Of a stretch of 64,000 nucleotides of DNA, positions 54,177-63,377 are shown piece by piece; within the stretch, counting starts at the first letter, position 1; each line of letters begins with the position of its first letter. The stretch comes from an uncultured Bacteroides sp. (lineage in GTDB: Bacteria > Bacteroidota > Bacteroidia > Cytophagales > Cyclobacteriaceae), in contig CABHOV010000046.1 in assembly GCA_902168185.1 (NCBI GenBank), positions 744,001-808,000 of the forward strand. Reading direction: 5' to 3'. The position numbers and the translations under genes are program-made. Under the pieces are notes generated by a model. That model made no database searches and had not been told where the DNA came from. It was given only the letters and a program-made list of their open reading frames with translations.

Positions 54177-55073
54177 TCAAACTTTATCTAATAAGTATGC
54201 AATCTGTACAATCGGTAAATACAAAAAAGAACCGAACATGATTTTCAAAGCAGCTTTCCTGTCTCCAGACTTCATCAACGAGAACGTCTGTGCAAAGAAA
54301 AGTACTCCACAGATGGTTGCTACTATAGCAGAGTTAACACCTGTAATTCCAAATGTAGCTGGCAACATTCCCAATGGTATCAGGCACATGGTATAGATCA
54401 TGATTTGTACTGCTGTATTCAAATCCTTTTCTCCGCTTGACGGAAGTAATTTGAAACCTGCTTTTTTATAATCTTCATCAGCAACCCAGGCGATAGCCCA
54501 GAAGTGAGGAAACTGCCAGATGAATTGTATTCCAAAAATAATAAGCGCTTCGTGAGATATAGTTCCGGTTGCGGCAGTCCAACCTAAAAGCGGAGGAAGT
54601 GCTCCCGGAATTGCTCCTACAAATACTGCTATAGGTCCTACTCTTTTCAGTGGTGTATATACAAAACTATATAACACCATGGACAGAATAGAAAGCGCTG
54701 TTGTCAGTGGATTGGTATAGATCAACAATAATCCTACACCGGATACAAAACAAATCGCAGAAACGGTGATAGCTTCATTAACAGTAACACGATCTGTAGG
54801 CAACGGCCTGTTCATCGTGCGCGTCATTAATTTATCAAGATCTTTTTCGATAATCTGATTAACAATTACGGATGATGCGGAAAGTAAGAAACCTCCGATG
54901 AATACCATCGCGAGGATAAACCAGTCAACACGAGACGTTCCCAATACAAAACCAAAAGCACATGAAAAAGCTACCAGAAATGACAATCTGAATTTTAGCA
55001 ATTCCCAATATGCTTTAGCCTTTGCTCCGGCAAACGCTGCACCTGTTAGTTGATGTGTTTGTCCTGCTATCAT
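54177..55073 (-). CDS. ctaB: Protoheme IX farnesyltransferase (heme O synthase)
   Basis: A 298-residue UbiA-family enzyme that adds a farnesyl group to heme B, the first step toward heme A. Nine hydrophobic segments are expected. The prenyl-diphosphate motif is VNQIIEKDLDKLMTRTMNRPLP (about 70-91), and the second acidic block is AWVADEDYKKAGFKLLP. The ctaA stop touches its start codon with no gap, so the two are translationally coupled. Named ctaB or cyoE. Confidence 0.94.
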   Translation of the reverse strand: MIAGQTHQLTGAAFAGAKAKAYWELLKFRLSFLVAFSCAFGFVLGTSRVDWFILAMVFIGGFLLSASSVIVNQIIEKDLDKLMTRTMNRPLPTDRVTVNEAITVSAICFVSGVGLLLIYTNPLTTALSILSMVLYSFVYTPLKRVGPIAVFVGAIPGALPPLLGWTAATGTISHEALIIFGIQFIWQFPHFWAIAWVADEDYKKAGFKLLPSSGEKDLNTAVQIMIYTMCLIPLGMLPATFGITGVNSAIVATICGVLFFAQTFSLMKSGDRKAALKIMFGSFLYLPIVQIAYLLDKV

Positions 55074-56084
55074 TTAATTTGTTACTACTGATTCTTCTTT
55101 CCGGTCTAACTTCAGCAAGAGCAAAAACTGAGCGCCAAAAGTTGTTGTGGCAAACAGCAAATGCAACGGCTGAAGGTATGGTGGCACACCAAAATAAGCC
55201 ATGCCTGTCCCTGTTAAAATAGTGCCCAAAATTAGCATGATTAAGACAAGGAGGAAAGCTTTTGAGCCTTCAGTTTTACGCAAATTGAGTATTAATCCAA
55301 CATGCAATACCAGTACGATCCAGGAGAACGAACGATGAAGTATAAACTCAACTCCAAGATTCGCAGTCCAAATTTCACGTGACGCCCACGTTGCTACGCG
55401 ATCTATAGCTTCACGCACTTGTGTACCCAGCAATGTCTGCACTAACAGTACCGCTATGCACACTAACAACCACCAAAAACCAAGGGGTGAATTAATCATG
55501 GTTGAATAGCTACTTCGATGCCACAGATAAATCAGCATGGCAACTATCAAAAGTGCCAGAAACATATGTACTGTCACTGTCCAGGGTGTGAGATTGGTAG
55601 AGACTACAAAAGAACCGATCCAACCCTGAAACCCTACCAATATGAAAGTGAGGAATGAGATTACAGTGAGTCTTCGTTCTGTATTCCAGAACCTGACAGA
55701 AGACACAAATACCAGAAAAATTAAAAAACCAATGATGACTCCTACGATACGGTTGATATACTCTATCCAGGTTTTGGTAGGATTGAAATCATTCTCCTGA
55801 AGAACGGAAGGATCCTGCAGTAACTTTTGTGCTGTATCCTCCATGCCCAGAGCATTCAGGTATTTCGCAAAACGAATATTTTTCTTTTGGCGATATTCCG
55901 CGTATACCTCTTTGTAATTACTGGGAAGTTCTGATACTGACTGTGGCGGTGTCCAACTTCCGAAACATTTAGGCCAATCGGGACATCCCATGCCTGAGCC
56001 AGTGCTGCGTACAATTCCCCCTACCAAAATCAAAAGGTAAACAGCAATAAGCGTTGAGATCGTAAGTCTGCGAAAAGACCGCAT
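55074..56084 (-). CDS. ctaA: Heme A synthase
   Basis: A 336-residue membrane enzyme (COX15/CtaA) that oxidises heme O to heme A. The N-terminal block LVGGIVRSTGSGMGCPDWPKCFG has the paired Cys of the family. The four heme-ligand His lie in helices: EYINRIVG is one site, and TVHMFLALL, LHRSFSWIVLVLHVG and PLHLLFATT hold the others. A long insertion between the first and second helices (about 48-110) is common in Bacteroidota. It directly precedes ctaB, after the oxidase subunit I gene. Confidence 0.94.
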   Translation of the reverse strand: MRSFRRLTISTLIAVYLLILVGGIVRSTGSGMGCPDWPKCFGSWTPPQSVSELPSNYKEVYAEYRQKKNIRFAKYLNALGMEDTAQKLLQDPSVLQENDFNPTKTWIEYINRIVGVIIGFLIFLVFVSSVRFWNTERRLTVISFLTFILVGFQGWIGSFVVSTNLTPWTVTVHMFLALLIVAMLIYLWHRSSYSTMINSPLGFWWLLVCIAVLLVQTLLGTQVREAIDRVATWASREIWTANLGVEFILHRSFSWIVLVLHVGLILNLRKTEGSKAFLLVLIMLILGTILTGTGMAYFGVPPYLQPLHLLFATTTFGAQFLLLLKLDRKEESVVTN

Positions 56085-56132
56085 GTCTATAAAGTTTAAG
56101 GTTCCAGATTTCAGATTCAGTGTTGATTCCCA

Positions 56133-56160
56133 ACCTTGAACCTGAAACCTGAAACCTTGA
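56133..56160 (-). repeat. Degenerate heptamer repeat in the ctaA-coxA spacer
   Basis: Four adjacent 7-mers, ACCTTGA, ACCTGAA, ACCTGAA and ACCTTGA, fill most of this spacer. To the left, TTTCAG and ATTCAG (56109-56120) look like partial inverted copies. It could form a weak hairpin in the mRNA. Confidence 0.5.
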
Positions 56161-56172
56161 ACTGAGTTTTAA

Positions 56173-58065
56173 TTAGTGTTTATTACCTTCAACAATGATC
56201 GCTCCTTCTCCATTGGAAGTCTCAAGCTTAATCAGCTCGTTCTCATGTGGAAGGTTAGATTCAGGTGTTTCAGAATAAGGAATGTGCTGAGGAATAAAAT
56301 CTTCTTTTGCACCAGGCTTGCTATAGTCATATGGCCAGCGGTATACAGAAGGAATCTCTCCCACCCAGTTACCATGACCAGGATTGCGTGGTGTTGTCCA
56401 CTCAAGTGTAGTTGAGTTCCAAGGGTTCAGCGGAGCCAAACGACCGCGCCAGATGCTATAGAAGAAGTTGAACAAGAAGATAAACTGCGCTATCAATGTT
56501 CCAATCGCAGCGATTGACACCAGCATGTTCAAATCGGTGAAGCCACTGAAAGTTTCAAAGTTTGTCCATGAATAATATCTTCTTGGGAAACCTGCTATAC
56601 CTATATAATGCATTGGGAAGAACACCAAGTATACACCGACAAACGTGAGCCAGAAGTGTACTTGTCCAAGTGTTTCGTTCATCATACGTCCAAACATTTT
56701 CGGGAACCAGTGGTATATACCAGCCAGCATACCGAAGAACGATGCGCTACCCATTACAAGGTGAAAGTGAGCTACAACGAAATATGTATCGTGTAATTGA
56801 ATATCAATAGCAGAGTTACCAAGGAATATACCTGTGATACCTCCTGTTAAGAAGAATGATACCAATCCGATCGAGAACAACATGGCAGGAGTAAATACGA
56901 TGTTACCCTTCCAAAGTGTTGTTACATAGTTAAAGATTTTCACGGCAGAAGGTACTGCAATGATCAATGTGAGAAGCATGAAGATAGAACCTAAGAAAGG
57001 GTTCATACCTGTCACGAACATATGGTGTGCCCATACGATGAATGACAAGATCGCAATGAACAACATCGAACCAATCATTGCCTTGTAACCGAAGATCGGC
57101 TTACGTGAGTTTGTAGCTATAATTTCAGATGACAAACCTAAAGCAGGCAACAATACGATATATACTTCAGGGTGTCCGAGGAACCAGAACAAATGCTGGA
57201 ACAAAACCGGGCTACCACCATCGTGTGCCAATGCTTCGCCACCAATGTATATATCTGACAAGTAAAAGCTTGTACCAAAACTACGGTCGAAGATCAACAG
57301 TAATGCAGCAGCGAATAATACAGGGAATGAAAGTACACCGATAATCGCTGTAAAGAAGAACGCCCAGATTGTAAGTGGCATTCTTGTAAACGACATACCA
57401 CGTGTACGCATGTTGATTACAGTGGTGATATAGTTAATGCTACCTAACAGCGAGCTAACAATAAAGAACGCCATAGCAACCAGCCATAAGGTCATCCCCA
57501 TTCCGGATCCTTTAATGGCTTGTGGCAACGCACTCAACGGAGGATATATAGTCCAACCACCTGCAGCGGGGCCTGTCTCAAGAAATAAGGAAATGAACAT
57601 GAGCACACTGGATAAGAAAAAGAACCAGTATGAAAGCATATTCATGAAACCAGATGCCATATCACGGGCACCTATTTGGAGTGGTATCAGGAAGTTTGAG
57701 AATGTACCACTTAAACCTGCGGTAAGTACGAAGAACACCATGATGGTTCCGTGCATCGTAACCAACGCAAGGTAAAATTCAGGGTCAAGTTTTCCTTCCG
57801 CAGTGATCCACTCACCCAACACTGGTTTTAACCAATCCAGGTTCATGTCAGGAAAACCAAGCTGAAGACGGAAGATCACGGAAAGTGTTCCTCCCAACAA
57901 AGCCCAGAATATACCTGTAATCAGGAATTGTTTTGCAATGATCTTGTGATCCTGGCTGAAAATATAGGTTGTCCAAAAGTTACCTTCGTGATGCTCATCA
58001 TGCTCGTGGCCATGATCATCATGCTGGTGTACATTTTGATGGATGTGAATATCGGTCGTTGCCAT
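56173..58065 (-). CDS. coxA: Cytochrome c oxidase subunit I (aa3-type)
   Basis: A 630-residue catalytic subunit that reduces oxygen to water and pumps protons. Visible ligands: His105 (LVTMHGT) for the low-spin heme; His298 in GHPEVY (298-302, with Tyr302), the cross-linked pair at CuB; HH at 347-348 (WAHHMF), the other CuB ligands; His433 and His435 (VAHFHLVMG), binding the two hemes. GHPEVY indicates an A1-type proton channel with Glu. The first 27 residues include nine His, an extension not needed for catalysis that may bind metal. It sits between the subunit II and ctaA genes. Confidence 0.97.
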   Translation of the reverse strand: MATTDIHIHQNVHQHDDHGHEHDEHHEGNFWTTYIFSQDHKIIAKQFLITGIFWALLGGTLSVIFRLQLGFPDMNLDWLKPVLGEWITAEGKLDPEFYLALVTMHGTIMVFFVLTAGLSGTFSNFLIPLQIGARDMASGFMNMLSYWFFFLSSVLMFISLFLETGPAAGGWTIYPPLSALPQAIKGSGMGMTLWLVAMAFFIVSSLLGSINYITTVINMRTRGMSFTRMPLTIWAFFFTAIIGVLSFPVLFAAALLLIFDRSFGTSFYLSDIYIGGEALAHDGGSPVLFQHLFWFLGHPEVYIVLLPALGLSSEIIATNSRKPIFGYKAMIGSMLFIAILSFIVWAHHMFVTGMNPFLGSIFMLLTLIIAVPSAVKIFNYVTTLWKGNIVFTPAMLFSIGLVSFFLTGGITGIFLGNSAIDIQLHDTYFVVAHFHLVMGSASFFGMLAGIYHWFPKMFGRMMNETLGQVHFWLTFVGVYLVFFPMHYIGIAGFPRRYYSWTNFETFSGFTDLNMLVSIAAIGTLIAQFIFLFNFFYSIWRGRLAPLNPWNSTTLEWTTPRNPGHGNWVGEIPSVYRWPYDYSKPGAKEDFIPQHIPYSETPESNLPHENELIKLETSNGEGAIIVEGNKH

Positions 58066-58093
58066 GTCTTGATAATTCTTTGATTCGAAACTC

Positions 58094-59161
58094 TTATTCT
58101 TTCACTGCTGCTACGCCAGCGCCAGGATCTTTTTGCAAACCTGCCTTAATCATCGCAGCTTCTTTCAACTGTGCCGGTACATTTTTCAAGTAATCCGGAT
58201 TCTGTTTCAACCAAGCTTCCTGTGAAGCTTTCCAGCGATCGTATGACTCTCTGTCCTCTACCACAACCGGCATTCTCATAGAGAAGTGACCTTTACCACA
58301 GATCTCTGTGCAAGCCAATTCATAATTGAAATTAGGATTACCGGTTTCGGTTCTCATCTCTTCAGTAGTCTTTGTAGCCTTGAACTTGAATTGCGTAGGC
58401 ATACCTGGTACAGCATCCATCTTTACGCGGAAGTGGGGTAAAAACACACTATGCAAAACATCCTTAGCTCTGATCTTCAAAAGGATTTCTTCATCCACTG
58501 GAAAGTGAAGTTCGAGGGATTTGAAATCATCAAATGAGTTCTTATCTGAAAGGTCAAGACCGAATTCATTTACTGCATCGATCAATTTATAGTTAACTTT
58601 TCCAAGTTCTTTGTCTTTGGCAGGGTAACGTGCTGTCCATGCAAATTGCTGTGCTATAACCTCAATCACTTCTGCTTCTTTTGATGCTGGTGAAGTGATG
58701 TCATTCCAGGTACGAAGACCTGTGAAAATCAATACCGCCAATACAATCGCAGGAATGATCGTCCAAGTCAATTCCAGGTAGTGGTTATCTGGAAAGAATT
58801 TAGCTTTTCTTCCTTCTTTATAACGATACTGATAGATGAACACGAACATAACAATACTGATGATCACAAAAGCGACAACAGTAACAGCCATTGTAATCCA
58901 AAAGAGTGAATCTGTCCGCTTGCCATGCTCAGATGCAATTGGCAAAGTATAAACATCAAAATATGTATAGGAATACCAGAAGAAAGCGGCTAATCCCAAC
59001 ACCGTGAAAACGATGAAGAGTACACCGTGAACACCATTGTTCTCTCCCACATAACTTTCCTTTTTTCCTTTCGCAATACCAACCAGGGTGCTGAGCCTGA
59101 AGATCAGGAACAGGATCACAAGGACCAGAACAACACCTAGAAAAATAATCAAACTCATCAT
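58094..59161 (-). CDS. coxB: Cytochrome c oxidase subunit II
   Basis: A 355-residue subunit carrying the CuA electron entry site. The N-terminal half has three hydrophobic segments, one more than usual, at about 1-22, 48-68 and 87-112. The cupredoxin domain contains VLHSVFLPHFRVKMD (first His ligand) and CTEICGKGHFSM at 284-295, with Cys284, Cys288, His292 and Met295. There is no CxxCH, so it is not a caa3-type subunit with fused cytochrome c; the electron donor must be separate, probably ActE or another cytochrome. A second start codon adjoins the first. Confidence 0.95.
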   Translation of the reverse strand: MMSLIIFLGVVLVLVILFLIFRLSTLVGIAKGKKESYVGENNGVHGVLFIVFTVLGLAAFFWYSYTYFDVYTLPIASEHGKRTDSLFWITMAVTVVAFVIISIVMFVFIYQYRYKEGRKAKFFPDNHYLELTWTIIPAIVLAVLIFTGLRTWNDITSPASKEAEVIEVIAQQFAWTARYPAKDKELGKVNYKLIDAVNEFGLDLSDKNSFDDFKSLELHFPVDEEILLKIRAKDVLHSVFLPHFRVKMDAVPGMPTQFKFKATKTTEEMRTETGNPNFNYELACTEICGKGHFSMRMPVVVEDRESYDRWKASQEAWLKQNPDYLKNVPAQLKEAAMIKAGLQKDPGAGVAAVKE

Positions 59162-59176
59162 AGCGCTTTCTATATA

Positions 59177-60565
59177 TTAAATGTGGTGATGAAGACTCTC
59201 TTGTAACATTGGATCATTCTTTCCGAACAGCGGTATCTTAGACAAGCCGTTCAGCACTACCAGAAGGAATACGGCTGCAAAAATCAAAGCAACACCGATC
59301 TCCAGTAATCCTACTCCACCTTCGTGTTTCAGAACGCCAGGGGTTACCATGTTAAAGAAATCAAACCAGTGACCAACGATAATGATTGGACAAACTAATT
59401 TGAGTGTAGACAATTGACGTTTTGAACCTCTCGTCATCAATAACAGGAAAGGAAGTACAAAGTTTAAGATAAGATTGAGATAGAATATCCAGCTATATGG
59501 ACTCGTTCTCATCCGCTCAATGAAGTATACAGTTTCTTCAGGAATGTTTGCATAGTAGATCAACAAGAACTGACCAAACCATATATATGTCCAGAAGATA
59601 GAGAACGCAAAGCAGAATTTACCCAAGTCATGAAGGTGATTTGAATTTACAATTTTCAAATAACCTGCTGATTTCAAATGTGCAGCGATTAAAGTTATAG
59701 TCGCTAAACCAGTTACCCACCAGCTTGCAAATACATACCAGCCAAACATTGTTGAGAACCAGTGTGTATCGATGCTCATTACCCAATCCCAGGCAGCGAT
59801 TGAAGAACTTACACCAAAGAAAATCAGGAATACGGTTGCCATTACGCGATTCTTATACCAGTATGCGTTGGTAGCTTCGAGATCTTCTGCTACCATGTTC
59901 TTTCTGATCTGCACAAAGAAGTAATACCACAATCCAAAGAAAAGCACCATACGTCCGATGTAGAACAAAGGAAACGTACCACCCGCTAAAGGCCAGAAAA
60001 AGAATGGAGCTTTTTTATTGATGATCGGATCGAAGTCAGCACCCTTACTATCATACAGAGAGCCGTGTGTCCAATGAAATATATCGTGATTCGTAACGAA
60101 CCAAGTGATAAGCATTAATATACCTGCTAAAGGAATCCAGGTTCCCATCGCCAATGCAATACGTTTTACACCAACAGACCAACCAGCTTGTGCTGCATAC
60201 TGAATGGCAACAAAGAATAATCCGATGATACCAAAGCCTGTGAAGAAAACATTGTTCATCCACAGTGTAGTAAACAGTCTTCTGATCCACAAAGGTTTTT
60301 CATGATGCTCTCCTCCCGCCTCAACATGTCCGTGACCTTCCGAAGCAGCGCCATGCTGATCTGCAGATGCTACTAATTTTTGAGCTTCTGCTACTGATGC
60401 ATGACCTCCGCCATGTGCTGCTTCATGATGACCACTGTCATTCATAGCAAACACAAGGCCCAGGATGAAAAGCACTACTCCTAACGCAAGGAGCATGAAT
60501 ATTTTCTTCCTGGTCTCTGATCTAAATACATATTGTTCTTCAACAACTTCTACGTGATGAGCCAT
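59177..60565 (-). CDS. actF: Alternative complex III subunit ActF (integral membrane)
   Basis: A 462-residue membrane subunit with about ten helices, of the ActF/ActC-related family, lacking cofactors. The start (MAHHVEVVEEQYVFRSETRKK) is followed by a helix and then a His- and Gly-rich loop (about 45-90, with HHEAAHGGGHAS). Family blocks include GSLYDSKGADFDPIINKK and MSIDTHWFSTMFGWYVFASW. It follows actE with about 90 bases between, which contain a 14-bp tandem repeat. Confidence 0.9.
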   Translation of the reverse strand: MAHHVEVVEEQYVFRSETRKKIFMLLALGVVLFILGLVFAMNDSGHHEAAHGGGHASVAEAQKLVASADQHGAASEGHGHVEAGGEHHEKPLWIRRLFTTLWMNNVFFTGFGIIGLFFVAIQYAAQAGWSVGVKRIALAMGTWIPLAGILMLITWFVTNHDIFHWTHGSLYDSKGADFDPIINKKAPFFFWPLAGGTFPLFYIGRMVLFFGLWYYFFVQIRKNMVAEDLEATNAYWYKNRVMATVFLIFFGVSSSIAAWDWVMSIDTHWFSTMFGWYVFASWWVTGLATITLIAAHLKSAGYLKIVNSNHLHDLGKFCFAFSIFWTYIWFGQFLLIYYANIPEETVYFIERMRTSPYSWIFYLNLILNFVLPFLLLMTRGSKRQLSTLKLVCPIIIVGHWFDFFNMVTPGVLKHEGGVGLLEIGVALIFAAVFLLVVLNGLSKIPLFGKNDPMLQESLHHHI

Positions 60566-60573
60566 TTCAGTTC

Positions 60574-60601
60574 CGTTATTCGTTAATCGTTATTCGTTAA
60601 A
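60574..60601 (-). repeat. Two tandem 14-mers in the actE-actF spacer
   Basis: CGTTATTCGTTAAT and CGTTATTCGTTAAA lie head to tail. The same CGTTATTCGTTA occurs in the actB-actC spacer at 63298-63309. Confidence 0.6.
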
Positions 60602-60656
60602 GTTTCTGTGTTGTCGAGTCGTTTGCTTGATCAAGACCACTTGACAACAGAGGCTA

Positions 60657-61310
60657 TTATTTTTGCAGTGTTTTTACATACTTCGCTATCTTCCAGCGAT
60701 CTTCAGGACTGATCTGTGAGCCATGTGCCCACATCAAACCTTTACCATGTGTGATCACGTGGAAAATATGACCTTCTGAAATGTCCTTTAAAGCACCGGA
60801 TTTATAATCCGGAACACCGTTATAATTACCTTTTTGTACACCATCGATTTTTACACCGGCAGCAACTTTACCATCACCAGCACCTTTCGGACCGTGGCAA
60901 TGATCGCAGTACATTTCATATAGGGCCTTGCCGGAAGCAATGATCTCAGCAGTAGAATCCAATGGATTCTTCATGTGTGAAGCTGCAAATGCAAGACTGT
61001 CCTTACCCAAACGATATGGGAGCCATCCGTTTTTATTACGGCTTACAGTATTCGCTGCAGGCTCGCGCATATTCATACGGCTTGGATTGAATTTATTAGA
61101 GTTGAAGTATTCAGCGTGTCCGTCAGGGTATTCAATAGAAGTCACCCAACGTCCTGCATCTTCATCTACGATTTGAGTATAGGGTTCATAGGCAACGGAG
61201 TGATACATGTTAGGTGCATATTCTGTACCCTGATCTTCACCACCAGCACCGCATGATGTTAACAGCACAGCGGCTGAAAGTCCTACGAACAAGCTTGTTA
61301 CAAAACGCAT
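60657..61310 (-). CDS. actE: Alternative complex III subunit ActE (monoheme cytochrome c lipoprotein)
   Basis: A 217-residue lipoprotein cytochrome that takes electrons from the complex. The ATG at 61308-61310 gives a signal with lipobox LLTSC (Cys20); the longer frame starts with TTG inside actD. The heme site is CDHCH (135-139), and a Met in KGLMWAHGS is the likely sixth ligand. The region before it (YHSVAYEPYTQ and later AEYFNSNKFNPSRMNMREP) is typical of ActE. It starts 16 bases after actD. Confidence 0.93.
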   Translation of the reverse strand: MRFVTSLFVGLSAAVLLTSCGAGGEDQGTEYAPNMYHSVAYEPYTQIVDEDAGRWVTSIEYPDGHAEYFNSNKFNPSRMNMREPAANTVSRNKNGWLPYRLGKDSLAFAASHMKNPLDSTAEIIASGKALYEMYCDHCHGPKGAGDGKVAAGVKIDGVQKGNYNGVPDYKSGALKDISEGHIFHVITHGKGLMWAHGSQISPEDRWKIAKYVKTLQK

Positions 61311-61326
61311 GGTCAATTTTCTATGA

Positions 61327-61857
61327 TTATTCAAAATTCTTTTCGTTTACTTCAGAAGCTCCTGCATCCTTTAAGATGCGTGAAATCTCTTCTTTACTTT
61401 TACCACCATTCAATGCAAGATCGATGGCCATTACGTGTTTGTCATCTGTACTTCTTACATCAAACTGGCGAGGCCATCTGTAAGGCTTCAGGTCACTGAT
61501 GATCATGAATGTTGCAACCATTCCTAACGCTGAAAGCAAAACTGTCAACTCGAATGTTACCGGAATGAAAGGAGGCAAAGAAGCATAGTTCTTACCACCG
61601 ATAATCATTGGCCAGTCATATCCCAGCATCCATATCTGCATAGTTAATGCAAGACTGGTTCCTGTAAGTCCGAATAAAAAAGCGGCTTTCGGAAGACGTG
61701 ATTTTTTCAATCCCAATGCATCATCTATACCGTGAACAGGGAATGGAGAAAATACATCATGAATTTTCAGACCATTTGTGCGCACTTTACCGATGCCATC
61801 GAGTAGCACCTCCTCGTTGTCAAATACGCCTACTACAAAGTTTTTATCTGCGTTCAT
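61327..61857 (-). CDS. actD: Alternative complex III subunit ActD (DUF3341)
   Basis: A 176-residue protein with a soluble N-terminal part and two membrane segments (about 58-78 and 98-120). VVGVFDNEEVLLDGIGKVR at the start and HDVFSPFPVHGIDDALGLKKSRL are the DUF3341 hallmark. WPMIIGGKNYASLPPFIPVTFE precedes the second segment. It is a cofactor-free structural subunit. The gene begins about 15 bases after actC. Confidence 0.93.
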   Translation of the reverse strand: MNADKNFVVGVFDNEEVLLDGIGKVRTNGLKIHDVFSPFPVHGIDDALGLKKSRLPKAAFLFGLTGTSLALTMQIWMLGYDWPMIIGGKNYASLPPFIPVTFELTVLLSALGMVATFMIISDLKPYRWPRQFDVRSTDDKHVMAIDLALNGGKSKEEISRILKDAGASEVNEKNFE

Positions 61858-61872
61858 TTCTTCAAGTCTTTA

Positions 61873-63279
61873 TTAAGCGTGAACCTCTTCGTCTACATGC
61901 GCACCGTGCGACACTTTTTCAGAATCTGATCTCACAATACTCTTCACTTCGGCCATGTTGATCACTGGGAAAAACTTCGCGAACAAAAGGAATGCGGTGA
62001 AGAATAAACCGAAAGTGAATACATATTCACCAATGTCATACATAGTCGGGTGGAACATTGTCCAGCTTGATGGTATATAATCGCGGTGCAGTGACGTTAC
62101 GATAATCACGAAACGCTCGAACCACATACCGATGTTCACAACGATAGACAGGACAAAAGTTGCAACGATGCTCGTTCTGATTTTCTTGATCCAGAATAAC
62201 TGAGGAGAGATTACGTTACAAGTCATCATTGACCAGTATGCCCAGGCATAAGGACCTTGAACACGATTATAGAATGCATAGCCTTCGTATTCAACACCTG
62301 AGTACCAGGATATGAACAACTCAGTGATATAAGCAACCCCTACAATTGAACCTGTTACGATGATGATGATGTTCATCAATTCTATGTGATAGATTGTGAT
62401 GTAGTCATCCAGTTTAAATACTGCGCGAGTGATCAACAACAATGTCAATACCATCGCGAAGCCAGAGAAGATCGCACCAGCCACAAAGTATGGAGGGAAG
62501 ATCGTTGTATGCCAGCCCGGAATAACGGATGTAGCAAAGTCCATCGATACGATAGTGTGAACCGACAATACAAGTGGCGTTGAAAGACCTGCGAGGATCA
62601 AGGCAACTGCTTCATAACGCATCCACGTTTTAGCACCACCTTGCCAGCCGAAGCTCAAAGCATTATATACTTCAGCTCTGATCTTATTACCTTGTACAAC
62701 AGCACGGTCGCGGATTGTTGCAAAGTCAGGGATAAGACCTATATACCAGAATACTAATGATACCGTAAAGTATGTTGAGATCGCGAACACGTCCCACAAC
62801 AGTGGCGAGTTAAAGTTAGCCCAAAGGGAACCAAACGCGTTGGGAAGTGGAAGCGCCCAATAAAATCCTAACCAAAGACGTCCCATGTGAATGAGCGGGA
62901 AAGTCGCAGCACATATTACAGCAAAGATCGTCATTGCTTCTGCCGCACGGTTAATGGACATTCTCCATTTCTGACGGAACAGCAACAAGATCGCGGAGAT
63001 CAGTGTACCAGCGTGACCGATACCAACCCACCAAACGAAGTTGGTGATATCCCACGCCCAACCTACTGTTTTATTTAATCCCCATACTCCTATACCATTC
63101 CATAGTACTGTGCACACACAGTAGAACCCGTAGACAAAAAGTACCAGCGAAATAGCCAGCGCTAACCACCATGATTTTGGCGGCTTATTCTCCACGTGCC
63201 GGCTGATATCGTGCGAAACATCTTTTACCGTTTTACCTCCGGTTACCAAGGGATCGCGAACTGATGACGTAACTTGCAT
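61873..63279 (-). CDS. actC: Alternative complex III subunit ActC (NrfD-like membrane subunit)
   Basis: A 468-residue quinol-binding membrane subunit of the NrfD/PsrC family, with about ten helices. WAWDITNFVWWVGIGHAGTLIS early in the chain and SLWANFNSPLLWDVFAISTYF in the middle are typical, as is FVIIVTSLHRDYIPSSW near the end. It is the likely quinol-oxidising site together with actB. It begins about 98 bases after actB. Confidence 0.95.
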   Translation of the reverse strand: MQVTSSVRDPLVTGGKTVKDVSHDISRHVENKPPKSWWLALAISLVLFVYGFYCVCTVLWNGIGVWGLNKTVGWAWDITNFVWWVGIGHAGTLISAILLLFRQKWRMSINRAAEAMTIFAVICAATFPLIHMGRLWLGFYWALPLPNAFGSLWANFNSPLLWDVFAISTYFTVSLVFWYIGLIPDFATIRDRAVVQGNKIRAEVYNALSFGWQGGAKTWMRYEAVALILAGLSTPLVLSVHTIVSMDFATSVIPGWHTTIFPPYFVAGAIFSGFAMVLTLLLITRAVFKLDDYITIYHIELMNIIIIVTGSIVGVAYITELFISWYSGVEYEGYAFYNRVQGPYAWAYWSMMTCNVISPQLFWIKKIRTSIVATFVLSIVVNIGMWFERFVIIVTSLHRDYIPSSWTMFHPTMYDIGEYVFTFGLFFTAFLLFAKFFPVINMAEVKSIVRSDSEKVSHGAHVDEEVHA

Positions 63280-63297
63280 TTATTTAAAAAAGTTATC

Positions 63298-63309
63298 CGT
63301 TATTCGTTA
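63298..63309 (-). repeat. CGTTATTCGTTA motif in the actB-actC spacer
   Basis: A single 12-mer identical to the unit repeated at 60574-60601, with a related GTTATCG next to it. Confidence 0.5.
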
Positions 63310-63377
63310 TAGTTATCGTGCGTGTGAGTGTGTTGTCTTGCACATATATCGCTCACTATACATGAGCAATAAATGGC

